Part shown: positions 1 to 7,267 of the stretch, piece after piece | Position numbering within the stretch: the first letter of the stretch is position 1 | How the letters are laid out: each line of letters starts with the position of its first letter | NCBI GenBank assembly: GCA_035411265.1 | Contig: DAONSQ010000013.1 | Span: 1 to 13,930, forward strand | Reading direction: 5' to 3' | Length of the DNA stretch: 13,930 nucleotides | Origin: UBA1359 sp035411265 | GTDB lineage: Bacteria; Patescibacteriota; Patescibacteriia; Patescibacteriales; Patescibacteriaceae | The notes under the pieces: model-generated | What the model was told of the DNA's origin: nothing | What the model saw: only the letters and a program-made list of their open reading frames with translations | Database searches by the model: none | Translations under genes and position numbers: made by a program

Positions 1-54
1 TAGAGCGCTTCCATGGCATGGAAGAGGTCAAGGGTTCAAGTCCCTTATGGTCCA
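1..54 (+). tRNA. tRNA-Ala (anticodon GGC), 5' end outside window
   Basis: This is the 3' two thirds of an alanine tRNA; the acceptor 5' strand and most of the D arm lie before the window. The anticodon stem pairs CTTCC (8-12) with GGAAG (20-24) around the 7-nt loop ATGGCAT, giving anticodon GGC at 15-17, which reads GCC/GCU. The variable loop is AGGTC (25-29). The T arm pairs AAGGG (30-34) with CCCTT (42-46) around TTCAAGT. The 3' acceptor strand ATGGTCC (47-53) puts T at position 70 (base 51), as needed for the G3:U70 alanine identity pair, and the discriminator is A54. The CCA end is not encoded (ACAA follows), so it must be added by a nucleotidyltransferase. Confidence 0.95.
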
Positions 55-103
55 CAACCTCCATTCTCCTCTATTTCGTGTTATTACTAAAAAACACATT
101 GAA

Positions 104-112
104 TTATCCACA
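104..112 (+). other. DnaA box (perfect consensus)
   Basis: TTATCCACA matches the TTATNCACA DnaA-box consensus exactly. It ends one base before the 18-bp parS-like palindrome. On the far side of the palindrome a looser box in the opposite orientation (TGTGGACTA, 130-138) makes the arrangement roughly symmetric. Confidence 0.7.
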
Positions 113-130
113 ATGTTCCACGTGGAACAT
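113..130. other. parS: parS-like ParB binding site
   Basis: ATGTTCCACGTGGAACAT is a perfect 18-bp palindrome centred between 121 and 122. Its inner 16 bases (114-129) fit the widely conserved bacterial parS consensus (TGTTNCACGTGAAACA and close variants), including the central CACGTG. ParB (Spo0J) loads on such sites as a CTP-dependent clamp and recruits SMC for origin segregation. I saw no other CACGTG in the window. No parA or parB gene is present here. A chance 18-bp palindrome with this exact core, next to a DnaA box, is unlikely. Confidence 0.82.
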
Positions 131-173
131 GTGGACTACTTTTTTTGTTTTTTACCAGAATACAAACGCTTAT

Positions 174-256
174 TTTTGTCTAGACTACCTATATTTATGT
201 CTATATATTTGTAGACTTAATTACCAGTGGATAAGTCCAAAAATATCTAGACAAAA
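174..256. repeat. 11-bp inverted repeat with recurring GTCTA/TAGAC motif
   Basis: TTTTGTCTAGA (174-184) is repeated as its exact reverse complement TCTAGACAAAA (246-256), 61 bp apart. The short motif GTCTA/TAGAC also occurs at 178-182, 181-185, 199-203 and 212-216. The whole repeat lies in the AT-rich part of the candidate origin, between the two perfect DnaA boxes. It may be a binding site for an initiator or nucleoid protein, but no function can be read from the sequence. Confidence 0.5.
226..234 (-). other. DnaA-box-like site (one mismatch)
   Basis: Read on the - strand this is TTATCCACT, one base from the TTATNCACA consensus (last position). It lies in the AT-rich interior of the candidate origin and has the same orientation as the perfect box at 294-302. 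Confidence 0.45.
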
Positions 257-293
257 TTATATAAAGCGTTTAAAGTTAGCCAAATTATTTCCA

Positions 294-302
294 TGTGGAT
301 AA
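294..302 (-). other. DnaA box (perfect consensus)
   Basis: TGTGGATAA on the + strand is TTATCCACA on the - strand, an exact DnaA-box match. It is oriented opposite to the box at 104-112, so the two perfect boxes face each other across the AT-rich core. Confidence 0.65.
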
Positions 303-386
303 CCTGTTAATTTCCCCAGTTTTAAGTCCACAAGAACCTACCTTTTACTCTCCATTTCTCTCCCCAAAAACTTTACTTAAGATCTT

Positions 387-743
387 ATGCTTAATCATCA
401 AAAAGTTTGGGGTCATTATGGCGAGCAACTAGCTAGTCAATTTTTAAAAAAACTTGGCTATCAAATTCTCGCCCTTAATCATTATTGTCATCATGAGGAA
501 ATTGATCTGATTGCCCAAGATGGTCAAACCCTCGTTCTGGTTGAAGTTAAACTGCGTTGCAGCCAATCTTTTGGCACAGCGACTGAAGCTTTAACTATCA
601 ATAAATTAACTCATCTCAAAAAAGCAGCCAGTTACTTAATCAATAAATATCAAATTAGTAATTGGCGTTATGATTTTATTGCTATTGATGTTAATTCCAT
701 CAAGAGCTCGGCTCGCTTAAGACATTATCGCCAAATTCTATGA
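387..743 (+). CDS. yraN: YraN/UPF0102 family nuclease-like protein
   Basis: 118 aa, the full length of the UPF0102 (YraN) family, which has a PD-(D/E)xK nuclease fold; its cellular role is not firmly known. Visible family marks are an N-terminal helix with G12-E13-Q-L-A and F19-L20, then K22-L-G-Y, the acidic pair in EEID (E38, D40), and the ExK signature VEVK (E53, K55) followed by R57. D40, E53 and K55 are the likely metal-binding/catalytic set. The usual GEIDLI reads E-EIDLIA here, losing the glycine. The ATG at 387 is the only sensible start and has no clear Shine-Dalgarno. Its TGA stop overlaps the ATG of dprA (ATGA, 740-743), so the two are translationally coupled. The yraN-dprA-topA order is a common bacterial neighbourhood. 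Confidence 0.88.
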   Translation: MLNHQKVWGHYGEQLASQFLKKLGYQILALNHYCHHEEIDLIAQDGQTLVLVEVKLRCSQSFGTATEALTINKLTHLKKAASYLINKYQISNWRYDFIAIDVNSIKSSARLRHYRQIL

Positions 744-1627
744 CAGTCACCCCAGTCGCTCCTTTGACTTTATTAGAAAGAGAAGTTTTACCACTGGCTT
801 TAAAAAATATCCATCGTCCACCAAAACAATTATGGTATCGCGGTAACGTAGAGTTGCTTCAGTCACCACAGCTAAAACTAGCCATTGTTGGTAGCCGCCA
901 GTCTAGCTGGTATGGTTCACTTGCTCTAAAACAGTTACTAACTTCAGCTTTTTCAGAGCAACTAATTATTGTCAGCGGTTTAGCCTTGGGAATTGACACT
1001 TTAGCCCATCAAACTGCCTTAAAAATAGGTGCGCCAACGATTGCTGTTTTGGGCAGTGGACTGGCTGATAAGGCTCTTTATCCCGCCAGTAACTGGTCGC
1101 TAGCGCAGAATATTTTAGCCAATAATGGTCTACTCTTGTCTGAATATCCACCCGAAGAAACAGCTCGTCCTTATTTCTTTCCTCAACGCAATCGTCTGAT
1201 TGCCGGCCTCTCTCAGGCTGTTTTAGTGATTGAAGCTGCTGAAAAATCAGGGGCCTTGTTAACAGCTCGTTTGGCCCTAGAAGAAAATCGTGATGTTTTA
1301 GCTGTTCCTGGCAATATCAATCAAACCTTATCTAAAGGCTGCAATTATTTAATTAAAATCGGGGCTCAAGCAATTACTAGTAGCCAAGATTTGGCACAAG
1401 CGCTTGACTTGGAATTAGCAAGTTCTTATAGTGAAACAAGTTTATCCTTAACGGCCAGCCAATCGGCTTTGCTAAAATTATTAGCTCAGCCGCTCAATCT
1501 GGAACAGTTAGCTCAAATTACTCAACAGCCACTTGATCAATTAGCTGAATCTCTAGCTGATCTGGAATTAAATGGCTTAATCGAACTTCAGGCTGACAAC
1601 TTTTATGTCGCCAGTACTCTTAAATAA
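740..1627 (+). CDS. dprA: DNA-processing protein DprA (Smf)
   Basis: 295 aa. DprA binds incoming single-stranded DNA and loads RecA onto it during natural transformation, in the cytoplasm. The Rossmann-like core (about residues 46-215) shows VGSR (50-53), SGLALGIDTLAH (79-90), FFPQRNRLIAGLS (146-158), EAAEKSGALLTA (165-176), the VPG loop (189-191) and GCNYLIKIGA (200-209). A winged-helix C-terminus (about 235-292) follows, as in many DprA proteins. The N-terminal SAM-like domain of longer homologues seems reduced to about 40 residues, so the protein is at the compact end of the family. The start overlaps yraN by 4 bp and the stop lies one base before topA. It suggests DNA uptake competence, but no com genes are present to confirm that. 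Confidence 0.95.
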   Translation: MTVTPVAPLTLLEREVLPLALKNIHRPPKQLWYRGNVELLQSPQLKLAIVGSRQSSWYGSLALKQLLTSAFSEQLIIVSGLALGIDTLAHQTALKIGAPTIAVLGSGLADKALYPASNWSLAQNILANNGLLLSEYPPEETARPYFFPQRNRLIAGLSQAVLVIEAAEKSGALLTARLALEENRDVLAVPGNINQTLSKGCNYLIKIGAQAITSSQDLAQALDLELASSYSETSLSLTASQSALLKLLAQPLNLEQLAQITQQPLDQLAESLADLELNGLIELQADNFYVASTLK

Positions 1628-1628
1628 T

Positions 1629-3680
1629 ATGCGTTTAATTATCGTCGAGTCCCCAACTAAAGCTAAAACCATTAGTCGTTTTTTAGGTAAAGAAGATGTT
1701 GTTGAGTCGTCTTTTGGTCATGTTCGCGATTTGCCAACTAAAAAAATGGGGATTGATATTGAACATGATTTTCAGCCAGATTATGAAGTGCCCGTTAAGG
1801 CTAAAAAAACTGTTACCAAATTAAAAGCCTTAGCTAAACAAGCCGATCAAGTAATTCTAGCCTCCGACGAAGACCGTGAAGGGGAGGCTATTGCTTGGCA
1901 TTTGCAACAACTATTAAAATTACCGGCTCAAGCTGATAACCGCATTGTTTTTCATGAAATTACTGAAACTGCCATTACTAATGCTTTAAAAAATCCTCGT
2001 AAAATTAGCCAAGAATTAGTTGACGCCCAGCAAGCCCGCCGCGTTTTAGATCGCCTAGTTGGTTATGAATTATCGCCTTTTCTTTGGAAAAAAGTAGCCA
2101 AAAATCTCTCCGCTGGACGCGTTCAATCAGTTGCCGTTCGTTTAATCGTCGAACGAGAAAGAGAAATTGAAGCTTTCCAAAAACAAGAATACTGGACTAT
2201 TGGTGCTAATCTAGCCGCTAAAAAAGGTGAGTTCGAGACTCAGCTAGTTAAATGGCAAGGCAAAACTTTAGATAAATTTGCCCTAAATAATGAAGAAACA
2301 GCTGAAAAAATTAAACAACAACTTTTAACAGCCGATTATAGTATCAGTGCTATCACTAAAGAACGCACTACTAAAAAACCAGCTGCTCCTTTTACCACTT
2401 CCACTCTACAACAAACTGCCAATCGCTGGCTTGGTTTTTCAGCTAAACAAACTATGACCTTGGCCCAAAAACTTTACGAAGGTATTGAGCTGGGTCCTCA
2501 TGGCCAAGTTGGCTTAATTACTTACATGCGTACTGACGCTGTTAACCTATCCAACGAATTCGTTAGCCGAGCCCGAGAAACCATCACTAATAATTTTGGT
2601 CAACAGTTTTTAGCCACTAGCCCGCGTCGCTTTGCCAATAAAAGTAAAGGAGCTCAAGAAGCTCATGAAGCTATTCGTCCGACCGATCCTGATCGAACAC
2701 CAGAGTCTATTAAAAATTACTTGGAGCCACGTCAATTCCGTCTTTATCAATTAATCTGGCAACGAGCTCTAGCTAGCCAAGCCGCGGAAGCTCAAATTGA
2801 TCGCACCAGCGTTGAAGTTACGGCCGCAGAAGCTCTTTTTCGCACTACTGGTCAAACCATTGTTTTTCCTGGTTATTTAATGATTTATCCAGAACAAACT
2901 CAAGAAAAGATTTTACCCGAACTAACTGAAAAAGAACCTTTAAAATTATTAAAATTAGAAACCGAACAACACTTTACTCAACCACCAGCTCGCTATAGTG
3001 ATGCTGGCTTGGTTAAACAATTGGAAAAATACGGTGTTGGCCGACCTTCAACTTATGCCCCAACCATCGCCACGATTGAAGCTCGCAATTATGTTGTTCG
3101 TGATGAATACAAGCGCTTGGCTCCAACCGAAATTGCTAAGGTTGTTAATGATTTGCTAGTAGCTCATTTCCCTAATATCGTTGATTATCAATTTACCGCC
3201 AACATCGAAACCCAGCTTGATCAAATCGCTCATGGCCAATTAACTTGGCCGCCAGTTATTGCTGATTTTTATCAACCTTTTCATGAAAATTTAGAAAATA
3301 AAACCAAAGAACTGTCCAAAAAAGACATTTTACCCGATCAAACTAGTACTGAAGTTTGCGACAAGTGTGGTGCGCCAATGTTAATTAAAACCGGCCGCTA
3401 CGGACCATTTCTCGCTTGCAGTGCTTATCCTGATTGCCGTAATATCAAATCACTCAAAGAGAAAAAAGAACCCAAGCCATTACCAGAGCGCTTCCAACAT
3501 CTACCAGAGGAATATGCCAATGAAGTCTGTGAGAAATGCGGGGCCAAAATGGCAGTTAAAGTTGGCCGTTATGGGCCTTTTCTAGCTTGCACTGCCTTTC
3601 CTAAATGCCGCAATTTAAAAAAGATTATTGTAAAAAAAGAAGCTGCTGGTAAAGCAACTTCTAAAAAGAAAACTAAGTAA
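1629..3680 (+). CDS. topA: DNA topoisomerase I (type IA)
   Basis: 683 aa. It relaxes negatively supercoiled DNA by single-strand cutting and passage. The Toprim domain starts with IIVESPTKAK (catalytic E7) and carries DEDREGEAIAWH (D80, D82, E84, metal binding). The active-site tyrosine is Y299 in GLITYMRTDA, with R301 beside it. Near the C-terminus are two C4 zinc ribbons with identical spacing (C577/C580/C597/C603 and C634/C637/C654/C660), each with GRYGPFLAC, then a Lys-rich tail. Many homologues carry more zinc ribbons. I chose the ATG at 1629, one base after the dprA stop, because the protein then begins MRLIIVESPTK as in the family; the ATG at 1605 would add 8 residues inside dprA. It ends 4 bp from the convergent gene at 3685. 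Confidence 0.96.
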   Translation: MRLIIVESPTKAKTISRFLGKEDVVESSFGHVRDLPTKKMGIDIEHDFQPDYEVPVKAKKTVTKLKALAKQADQVILASDEDREGEAIAWHLQQLLKLPAQADNRIVFHEITETAITNALKNPRKISQELVDAQQARRVLDRLVGYELSPFLWKKVAKNLSAGRVQSVAVRLIVEREREIEAFQKQEYWTIGANLAAKKGEFETQLVKWQGKTLDKFALNNEETAEKIKQQLLTADYSISAITKERTTKKPAAPFTTSTLQQTANRWLGFSAKQTMTLAQKLYEGIELGPHGQVGLITYMRTDAVNLSNEFVSRARETITNNFGQQFLATSPRRFANKSKGAQEAHEAIRPTDPDRTPESIKNYLEPRQFRLYQLIWQRALASQAAEAQIDRTSVEVTAAEALFRTTGQTIVFPGYLMIYPEQTQEKILPELTEKEPLKLLKLETEQHFTQPPARYSDAGLVKQLEKYGVGRPSTYAPTIATIEARNYVVRDEYKRLAPTEIAKVVNDLLVAHFPNIVDYQFTANIETQLDQIAHGQLTWPPVIADFYQPFHENLENKTKELSKKDILPDQTSTEVCDKCGAPMLIKTGRYGPFLACSAYPDCRNIKSLKEKKEPKPLPERFQHLPEEYANEVCEKCGAKMAVKVGRYGPFLACTAFPKCRNLKKIIVKKEAAGKATSKKKTK

Positions 3681-3684
3681 CTTA

Positions 3685-4131
3685 TTAGCGACTAGTTTTT
3701 TTACCAGTCTTGGCTTTAGCTGAGGCTGGTTTTTTTGAAGTCTTCTTGGTAGTTTTAGGCGCAAATTCTTCTTCAACATCAGCTGGAGTCGTCATATAAT
3801 TTTCAACGTAATCTTCAACTTTTTTAGCAGTTTTGGCAAAACGGCTTTTAATTTTATTAACCACATTATCCTGCACCAAACCGACTGCCTTAGTAGCTAG
3901 TTTTTCAATAACTGACCAATAAGAAAACATGAAGCTAACTTTACTTTTAATGGTTTCAGTAATCTCGCTCAGCACCATCAATTGTCGATTGACTTCATCT
4001 AAAGTTTTACGCAATTCTTTGACTAAGCCGGCAGCATTAATAAAAAAATAAACCATGGCTACGCTAATGCCAAAAATACCGAGAGCCAAGGCTAAATTAA
4101 CTAAATCAGCGGAAGTATTAAATAATTCCAT
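3685..4131 (-). CDS. Single-helix membrane protein with coiled coil and Lys-rich tail
   Basis: 148 aa, not assigned to a named family. One membrane helix lies at about residues 11-32. A predicted helical, coiled-coil-like segment follows (36-66: KELRKTLDEVNRQL and onward), then an amphipathic part to about 113, an acidic patch (DVEEEF, 118-123) and a Lys/Thr/Ala tail (126-148) that could touch nucleic acid or the acidic surface of a partner. The layout recalls DUF948/YtxH-type small envelope proteins, but I see no diagnostic motif. It is the last gene of a three-gene - strand operon, 8 bp after the tRNA-binding gene. Its 3' end is 4 bp from that of topA. Confidence 0.7.
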   Translation of the reverse strand: MELFNTSADLVNLALALGIFGISVAMVYFFINAAGLVKELRKTLDEVNRQLMVLSEITETIKSKVSFMFSYWSVIEKLATKAVGLVQDNVVNKIKSRFAKTAKKVEDYVENYMTTPADVEEEFAPKTTKKTSKKPASAKAKTGKKTSR

Positions 4132-4139
4132 AGTAAATA

Positions 4140-4535
4140 TTAATTAGCTAGATATTTATCTAAACTTTCACCTGGCAGGATGCCGCGATTTTCATCTAAG
4201 ACCATAATACCGTCATGATCCTCACCAAGTCCCAATTCTTTAGCTGAACAGAGCATGCCATAAGACATTTCACCGCGCAAGCTAACTGGAGCAATTACAA
4301 AATCTGGCGCTAACTGAGCTCCAATCTTAGCTACCGCTACCAACTGTCCTTCAGCGACATTGGGCGCACCACAAACAATGGTTAAAATCTCTGAACCAAC
4401 ATCAACCTTAGTCAGGTGCAAGCGATCAGCCTGAGGGTGGTTGGAAACTTCCAAAACCTTACCAACCACAATCAAAGGAAAACGATTTGCCTGAGAAACC
4501 GTCTTTTTTTGCCAAAATTTTAACCACTTAAACAT
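4140..4535 (-). CDS. Stand-alone tRNA-binding OB-fold domain protein
   Basis: 131 aa from the chosen start. Residues about 21-128 are a tRNA-binding (EMAP/PheT N-terminal type) OB fold. GKVLEVSNHPQADRLHLTKV, TIVCGAPNV, and the late SYGMLCSAKELGLGEDHDGI closely follow the B2 domain at the N-terminus of the PheRS beta chain. No synthetase core follows, so it is a free-standing tRNA-binding protein like YtpR, perhaps binding tRNA or acting in trans with a synthetase. The start is uncertain: ATGs at 4574, 4553 and 4535 are in frame. I prefer 4535 because it lies 4 bp after the stop of the preceding gene, while the others overlap it. The N-terminus MFKWLKFWQKK is amphipathic and could touch the membrane. 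It is the middle gene of the 5013-3685 operon. Confidence 0.85.
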   Translation of the reverse strand: MFKWLKFWQKKTVSQANRFPLIVVGKVLEVSNHPQADRLHLTKVDVGSEILTIVCGAPNVAEGQLVAVAKIGAQLAPDFVIAPVSLRGEMSYGMLCSAKELGLGEDHDGIMVLDENRGILPGESLDKYLAN

Positions 4536-4539
4536 AAGC

Positions 4540-5013
4540 TTATTCTTGATCATTAATATCAGATTGTTCTTCAAAAGTTGAGCTGATAATCTGATTGTCT
4601 AATTTAATTTCTTTATTTTGAGCAATTGGACAACCTCCTTCAGTCCGGCAGCTTAATAGGAAAAATTCTAACATTGCCAAACCAATCGCCAGTATTAGCA
4701 CATTAAACCAACTAAATAGTTGTCTTGATAATAGCCACAAAGTAGCAACTACACCGACAGCCAATAAACCTGACTGGCGGAAAGCAGCAACAACGGCATG
4801 TCGAGCTAATTTTTGCCGCACCAAGCTGAATCGTCCAACAAACCCGAGCAGAGCCATAGTGCTAAAAATCGCTGTAAATAAAGTCAAATAAAATAAAGCA
4901 CGACCAAACCAATTAGTCGCAAACGGATCAACTCGAAACAAGATAAACAACCACAATAACCAAGCAGTTAAAGCGGCGATTGAGGTACTGGCTAAATAAT
5001 GCCTTAATCTCAT
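4540..5013 (-). CDS. Four-helix integral membrane protein, function unknown
   Basis: 157 aa, not recognised. Four hydrophobic segments at about residues 9-26, 37-59, 80-96 and 102-121 indicate a small polytopic membrane protein. Basic residues at the N-terminus (MRLRH) and between helices 2 and 3 (RFSLVRQKLARH) suggest both ends are cytoplasmic. After helix 4 there are two cysteines (C122, C128 in SCRTEGGC) and a polar acidic tail. It is the first gene of a - strand operon with a good promoter 22 bp upstream. The two genes behind it encode a tRNA-binding protein and another membrane protein, which gives no clear functional hint. Confidence 0.75.
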   Translation of the reverse strand: MRLRHYLASTSIAALTAWLLWLFILFRVDPFATNWFGRALFYLTLFTAIFSTMALLGFVGRFSLVRQKLARHAVVAAFRQSGLLAVGVVATLWLLSRQLFSWFNVLILAIGLAMLEFFLLSCRTEGGCPIAQNKEIKLDNQIISSTFEEQSDINDQE

Positions 5014-5034
5014 AAAATTATTTTACTTGCCTAT

Positions 5035-5063
5035 ATTATACTACAATTGGCTTAACACGGCAA
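5035..5063 (-). promoter_or_regulatory. Sigma70-type promoter for the 5013-3685 operon
   Basis: On the - strand: -35 TTGCCG (5063-5058), 17-bp spacer, -10 TATAAT (5040-5035, perfect). Transcription should start near 5028, about 15 nt before the ATG at 5013. It is divergent from, and 12 bp away from, the promoter of the sugar cassette. Confidence 0.75.
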
Positions 5064-5075
5064 AAAAATAATAAA

Positions 5076-5104
5076 TTGTCCGCTATCAGGGAAAATGTTA
5101 TACT
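5076..5104 (+). promoter_or_regulatory. Sigma70-type promoter for the sugar cassette
   Basis: -35 TTGTCC (5076-5081), 17-bp spacer, -10 TATACT (5099-5104). Transcription should start near 5111, about 28 nt before the ATG at 5139. This placement also argues against any start codon upstream of 5139. Confidence 0.65.
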
Positions 5105-5138
5105 TAAAATATTATCAATCAATAAATTCAGCTTGAGC

Positions 5139-6308
5139 ATGCCGAAAAAACTTGATTATTCCTTTCCTAAAAATTTTTTATGGGGAACAGCCACTTCATC
5201 ACACCAGATTGAAGGTGGCACGCTTAATGACTGGACTATTTGGGAACCGGGGAATATTGCTGATAATTCGATTTCTGGTATTGCCTGCGATTCTTTCCGC
5301 CGCTTCAAAGAAGACATTGCCTTAGCCAAGAAACTCAACAACAACGCCTACCGCTTTTCCATTGAATGGAGTCGTCTCGAACCGCGACCTAATTATTTTG
5401 ACAATAAAGTACTGGCTGTTTATCAGGCTATGATTGATGAATGTCTTCGACAAAAAATTGAACCAATAGTAACGCTTTATCATTTTACTGTACCAATCTG
5501 GTTTGCTGAAGCAGGTGGCTGGGAAAATCCAGCTGCCCCACAAGCCTTTAATAATTACGTTACTTATCTAGCTCATAATTTAAAAAATCTAAAATTTTGG
5601 TGCACCATCAATGAACCTGGCCTTTATGCTTTTAATGCCTACGGTCAAGGGGTTTGGCCACCGCAACGCTTTGGCCTGAGTCCTTGGTGGAAAGCTTTAA
5701 ATAATTTAATCAAAGCCCACCGGCTAGCCTACCAAACCATTCATTTAACCAATAAAAGATGCTTAGTCGGTATTGCCAATAATAGCCAAGCTTTTGAGCC
5801 GGCTAGTCCCAATTTTATTGCTCGCCAACTTAGCACTTGGAGCAAATTCTGGGTTAATGATCATTTTTTTAAAAAAACTGCCAATTGCCATGACTATATT
5901 GGCCTTAATTATTATTTTCACAATTCAATCGGGCCAGGCAAAAAGCCAAAAATTACCTGGCGCAATGACATGGGCTGGGAAATTAATCCTCAAGGCTTCT
6001 ATCAAGTACTAATCGATGCCAAAAAATATAATTTACCAATCTATATTTTAGAAAACGGCTTAGCTGATGCTCAAGATATTAATCGACAAAAATTTATTGA
6101 AGAACATTTAATCATGGTTCATCGAGCCATTCAGAATGGTGCACCGATTAAAGGTTATTTTCACTGGTCGCTGCTTGATAATTTTGAATGGAAGTGGGGT
6201 TTTACTCCAAAATTCGGCCTTTACGAAGTTGACCGCCAATCATTGCAGCGCCGGCCGCGCCAGAGCAGCCGTTTCTATGCTAAGGTATGTAAAAATAATG
6301 GATTCTAG
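5139..6308 (+). CDS. Glycoside hydrolase family 1 beta-glycosidase
   Basis: 389 aa. GH1 enzymes hydrolyse beta-linked di- and oligosaccharides, with retention, in a TIM barrel. The N-terminus has the family opening FPKNFLWGTATSSHQIEGG. The acid/base glutamate is E159 in TINEPG and the nucleophile is E305 in ILENG. YRFSIEWSRLEP and YFHWSLLDNFEW, also family hallmarks, are present. There is no signal peptide, so it acts in the cytoplasm. It is shorter than the usual 440-480 aa, mostly through trimmed loops. Substrate (glucoside, galactoside or other) cannot be told. The ATG at 5139 is chosen because a TTG at 5076 would fall in the -35 box. It is the first gene of a four-gene cassette; the next gene starts 5 bp after its TAG stop. 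Confidence 0.94.
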   Translation: MPKKLDYSFPKNFLWGTATSSHQIEGGTLNDWTIWEPGNIADNSISGIACDSFRRFKEDIALAKKLNNNAYRFSIEWSRLEPRPNYFDNKVLAVYQAMIDECLRQKIEPIVTLYHFTVPIWFAEAGGWENPAAPQAFNNYVTYLAHNLKNLKFWCTINEPGLYAFNAYGQGVWPPQRFGLSPWWKALNNLIKAHRLAYQTIHLTNKRCLVGIANNSQAFEPASPNFIARQLSTWSKFWVNDHFFKKTANCHDYIGLNYYFHNSIGPGKKPKITWRNDMGWEINPQGFYQVLIDAKKYNLPIYILENGLADAQDINRQKFIEEHLIMVHRAIQNGAPIKGYFHWSLLDNFEWKWGFTPKFGLYEVDRQSLQRRPRQSSRFYAKVCKNNGF

Positions 6309-6313
6309 TCTTT

Positions 6314-7267
6314 ATGTGGTTACTGGTAACAATTTTAGCTAATTTTTTTAACGGAGGAGTTTACTTAGCGGATAAATATTTTTTATCAAAAAAAGTCCAT
6401 TCTTCCATTTCCTATACTTTCTACGTTGGGATTTGGAGTGCTGGCAACTGCCTATTATTTATTTTTAATCGCTATATCCCAACTTGGGATTGGCTTTTTC
6501 TAGACTTAACTGCCGGCCTTTTATTTATGGCGGCTCTATATTTTTGGTATAAAGCTTTGCATCAAGGCGAAACTACCAAAGTTGTACCAATTGCTGGCGC
6601 CTTTATTCCAATTTTTACCTTATTGCTCAATTATCTGGTTGGCCGACACTATTTAAGCAAGCAAGAATTAATCGCTTTAGCAATTTTAATTATTGGTAGC
6701 GCTTTACTATCTTGGCGCCCGAAACAAAGTTGGTGGCAAAATTGGCTAAATAAATTTAAAAAATTATGGCAACCAGACAGTGCCGAGCTTCGAAGTACGA
6801 GCCGCTTGTGGTTTAATGCCTTGCTATCATCTTTTATTTTTGCCGCTTATTATGTTCTGATCAAATATCTTTACGATTCACAAGGCTTTACTAACGCCTT
6901 CATCTGGACTAGATTGGGTAGTTTTGTTGGAGCTTTATTTTTATTAGTTTTACCAACCTCACGACAATTAATTTTTGATAAGCCTCGCCGACAATCAACC
7001 ATCAAAAGCTTGCCGCTCTTTTTAAGTATTCGCTTAATTGCTTTTATTGCTTTTGTTTTAAGTAATTATGCTATTTCGCTAGCTGATGTTTCGTTAATTA
7101 ATAGTTTACAAGGCCTGCAATATCTATTTCTTTTAATTATCTGTTTCTTTTTAGCTGGTCGTTATCCCAAGCTTCTAGAACAAGAAATCAACTACAAGAA
7201 TGCTTGGCAAAAATTTACTGGCATTTTTCTCATTAATCTGGGATTATTTTTACTTTTATGGCAATAA
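6314..7267 (+). CDS. EamA/DMT-superfamily 10-helix transporter
   Basis: 317 aa with about ten membrane helices (roughly 2-19, 33-51, 61-80, 90-109, 117-134, 164-186, 198-217, 234-253, 260-282, 301-316), arranged as two repeated five-helix EamA halves. The end of helix 3 into helix 4, YKALHQGETTKVVPIAG, and the matching second-half stretch SLADVSLINSLQGLQYLF, are typical of EamA proteins. A basic, Trp-rich loop (about 136-163) joins the halves. DMT-family proteins move small metabolites, including sugars or sugar derivatives in some branches. Lying between two glycosidases and a sugar kinase, this one may carry the sugar released outside, but direction and substrate are inferred. Its stop overlaps the next start by 10 bp. 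Confidence 0.85.
   Translation: MWLLVTILANFFNGGVYLADKYFLSKKVHSSISYTFYVGIWSAGNCLLFIFNRYIPTWDWLFLDLTAGLLFMAALYFWYKALHQGETTKVVPIAGAFIPIFTLLLNYLVGRHYLSKQELIALAILIIGSALLSWRPKQSWWQNWLNKFKKLWQPDSAELRSTSRLWFNALLSSFIFAAYYVLIKYLYDSQGFTNAFIWTRLGSFVGALFLLVLPTSRQLIFDKPRRQSTIKSLPLFLSIRLIAFIAFVLSNYAISLADVSLINSLQGLQYLFLLIICFFLAGRYPKLLEQEINYKNAWQKFTGIFLINLGLFLLLWQ

Larger units (their letters stand above)
55..386. other. Candidate replication origin / origin-proximal region (non-coding)
   Basis: This 332-bp stretch has no convincing gene. It holds a parS-like palindrome (113-130), perfect DnaA boxes on opposite strands (104-112 and 294-302), a one-mismatch box (226-234), looser GTCCACA-type sites (130-138 reverse, 324-332 forward), and a strongly AT-rich interior (about 140-290) with runs of T and an 11-bp inverted repeat. 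DnaA boxes around an AT-rich core are the usual make-up of a bacterial oriC, and parS sites cluster near origins. The dnaA and dnaN genes are not in this window, so the origin call is inference; a chromosome-partition site without origin function is the main alternative. Confidence 0.55.

Noticed and set aside
18..302. Open frame of 94 codons on the + strand
   Set aside because: It begins inside the tRNA-Ala anticodon arm and runs through the parS-like site and DnaA boxes. The translation is low-complexity with many Tyr, Cys and Asn, and no family features are seen.
1605..1628. Upstream ATG for topA
   Set aside because: It would add 8 residues encoded within dprA; the family begins at MRLIIVESPTK, which fits the ATG at 1629.
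3669..3699. Weak hairpin AAAACTA/TAGTTTT between the convergent ends of topA and the 148-residue gene
   Set aside because: Seven mostly A/T pairs with a 17-base loop overlapping both coding ends; a U-rich tail is present, but the stem is too weak to call a terminator.
4536..4574. Longer N-terminus for the tRNA-binding protein
   Set aside because: The ATGs at 4574 and 4553 fall within the preceding gene, while the ATG at 4535 follows its stop by 4 bp. The 4553 start cannot be fully excluded.
5076..5138. TTG start giving a 21-residue N-terminal extension of the GH1 enzyme
   Set aside because: The TTG is part of the -35 box of a good promoter, and transcription should begin after it.
5773..6012. 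Hydrophobic 79-codon frame inside the GH1 gene
   Set aside because: It lies entirely in another frame of a clear GH1 coding region that holds catalytic motifs; typical shadow frame.
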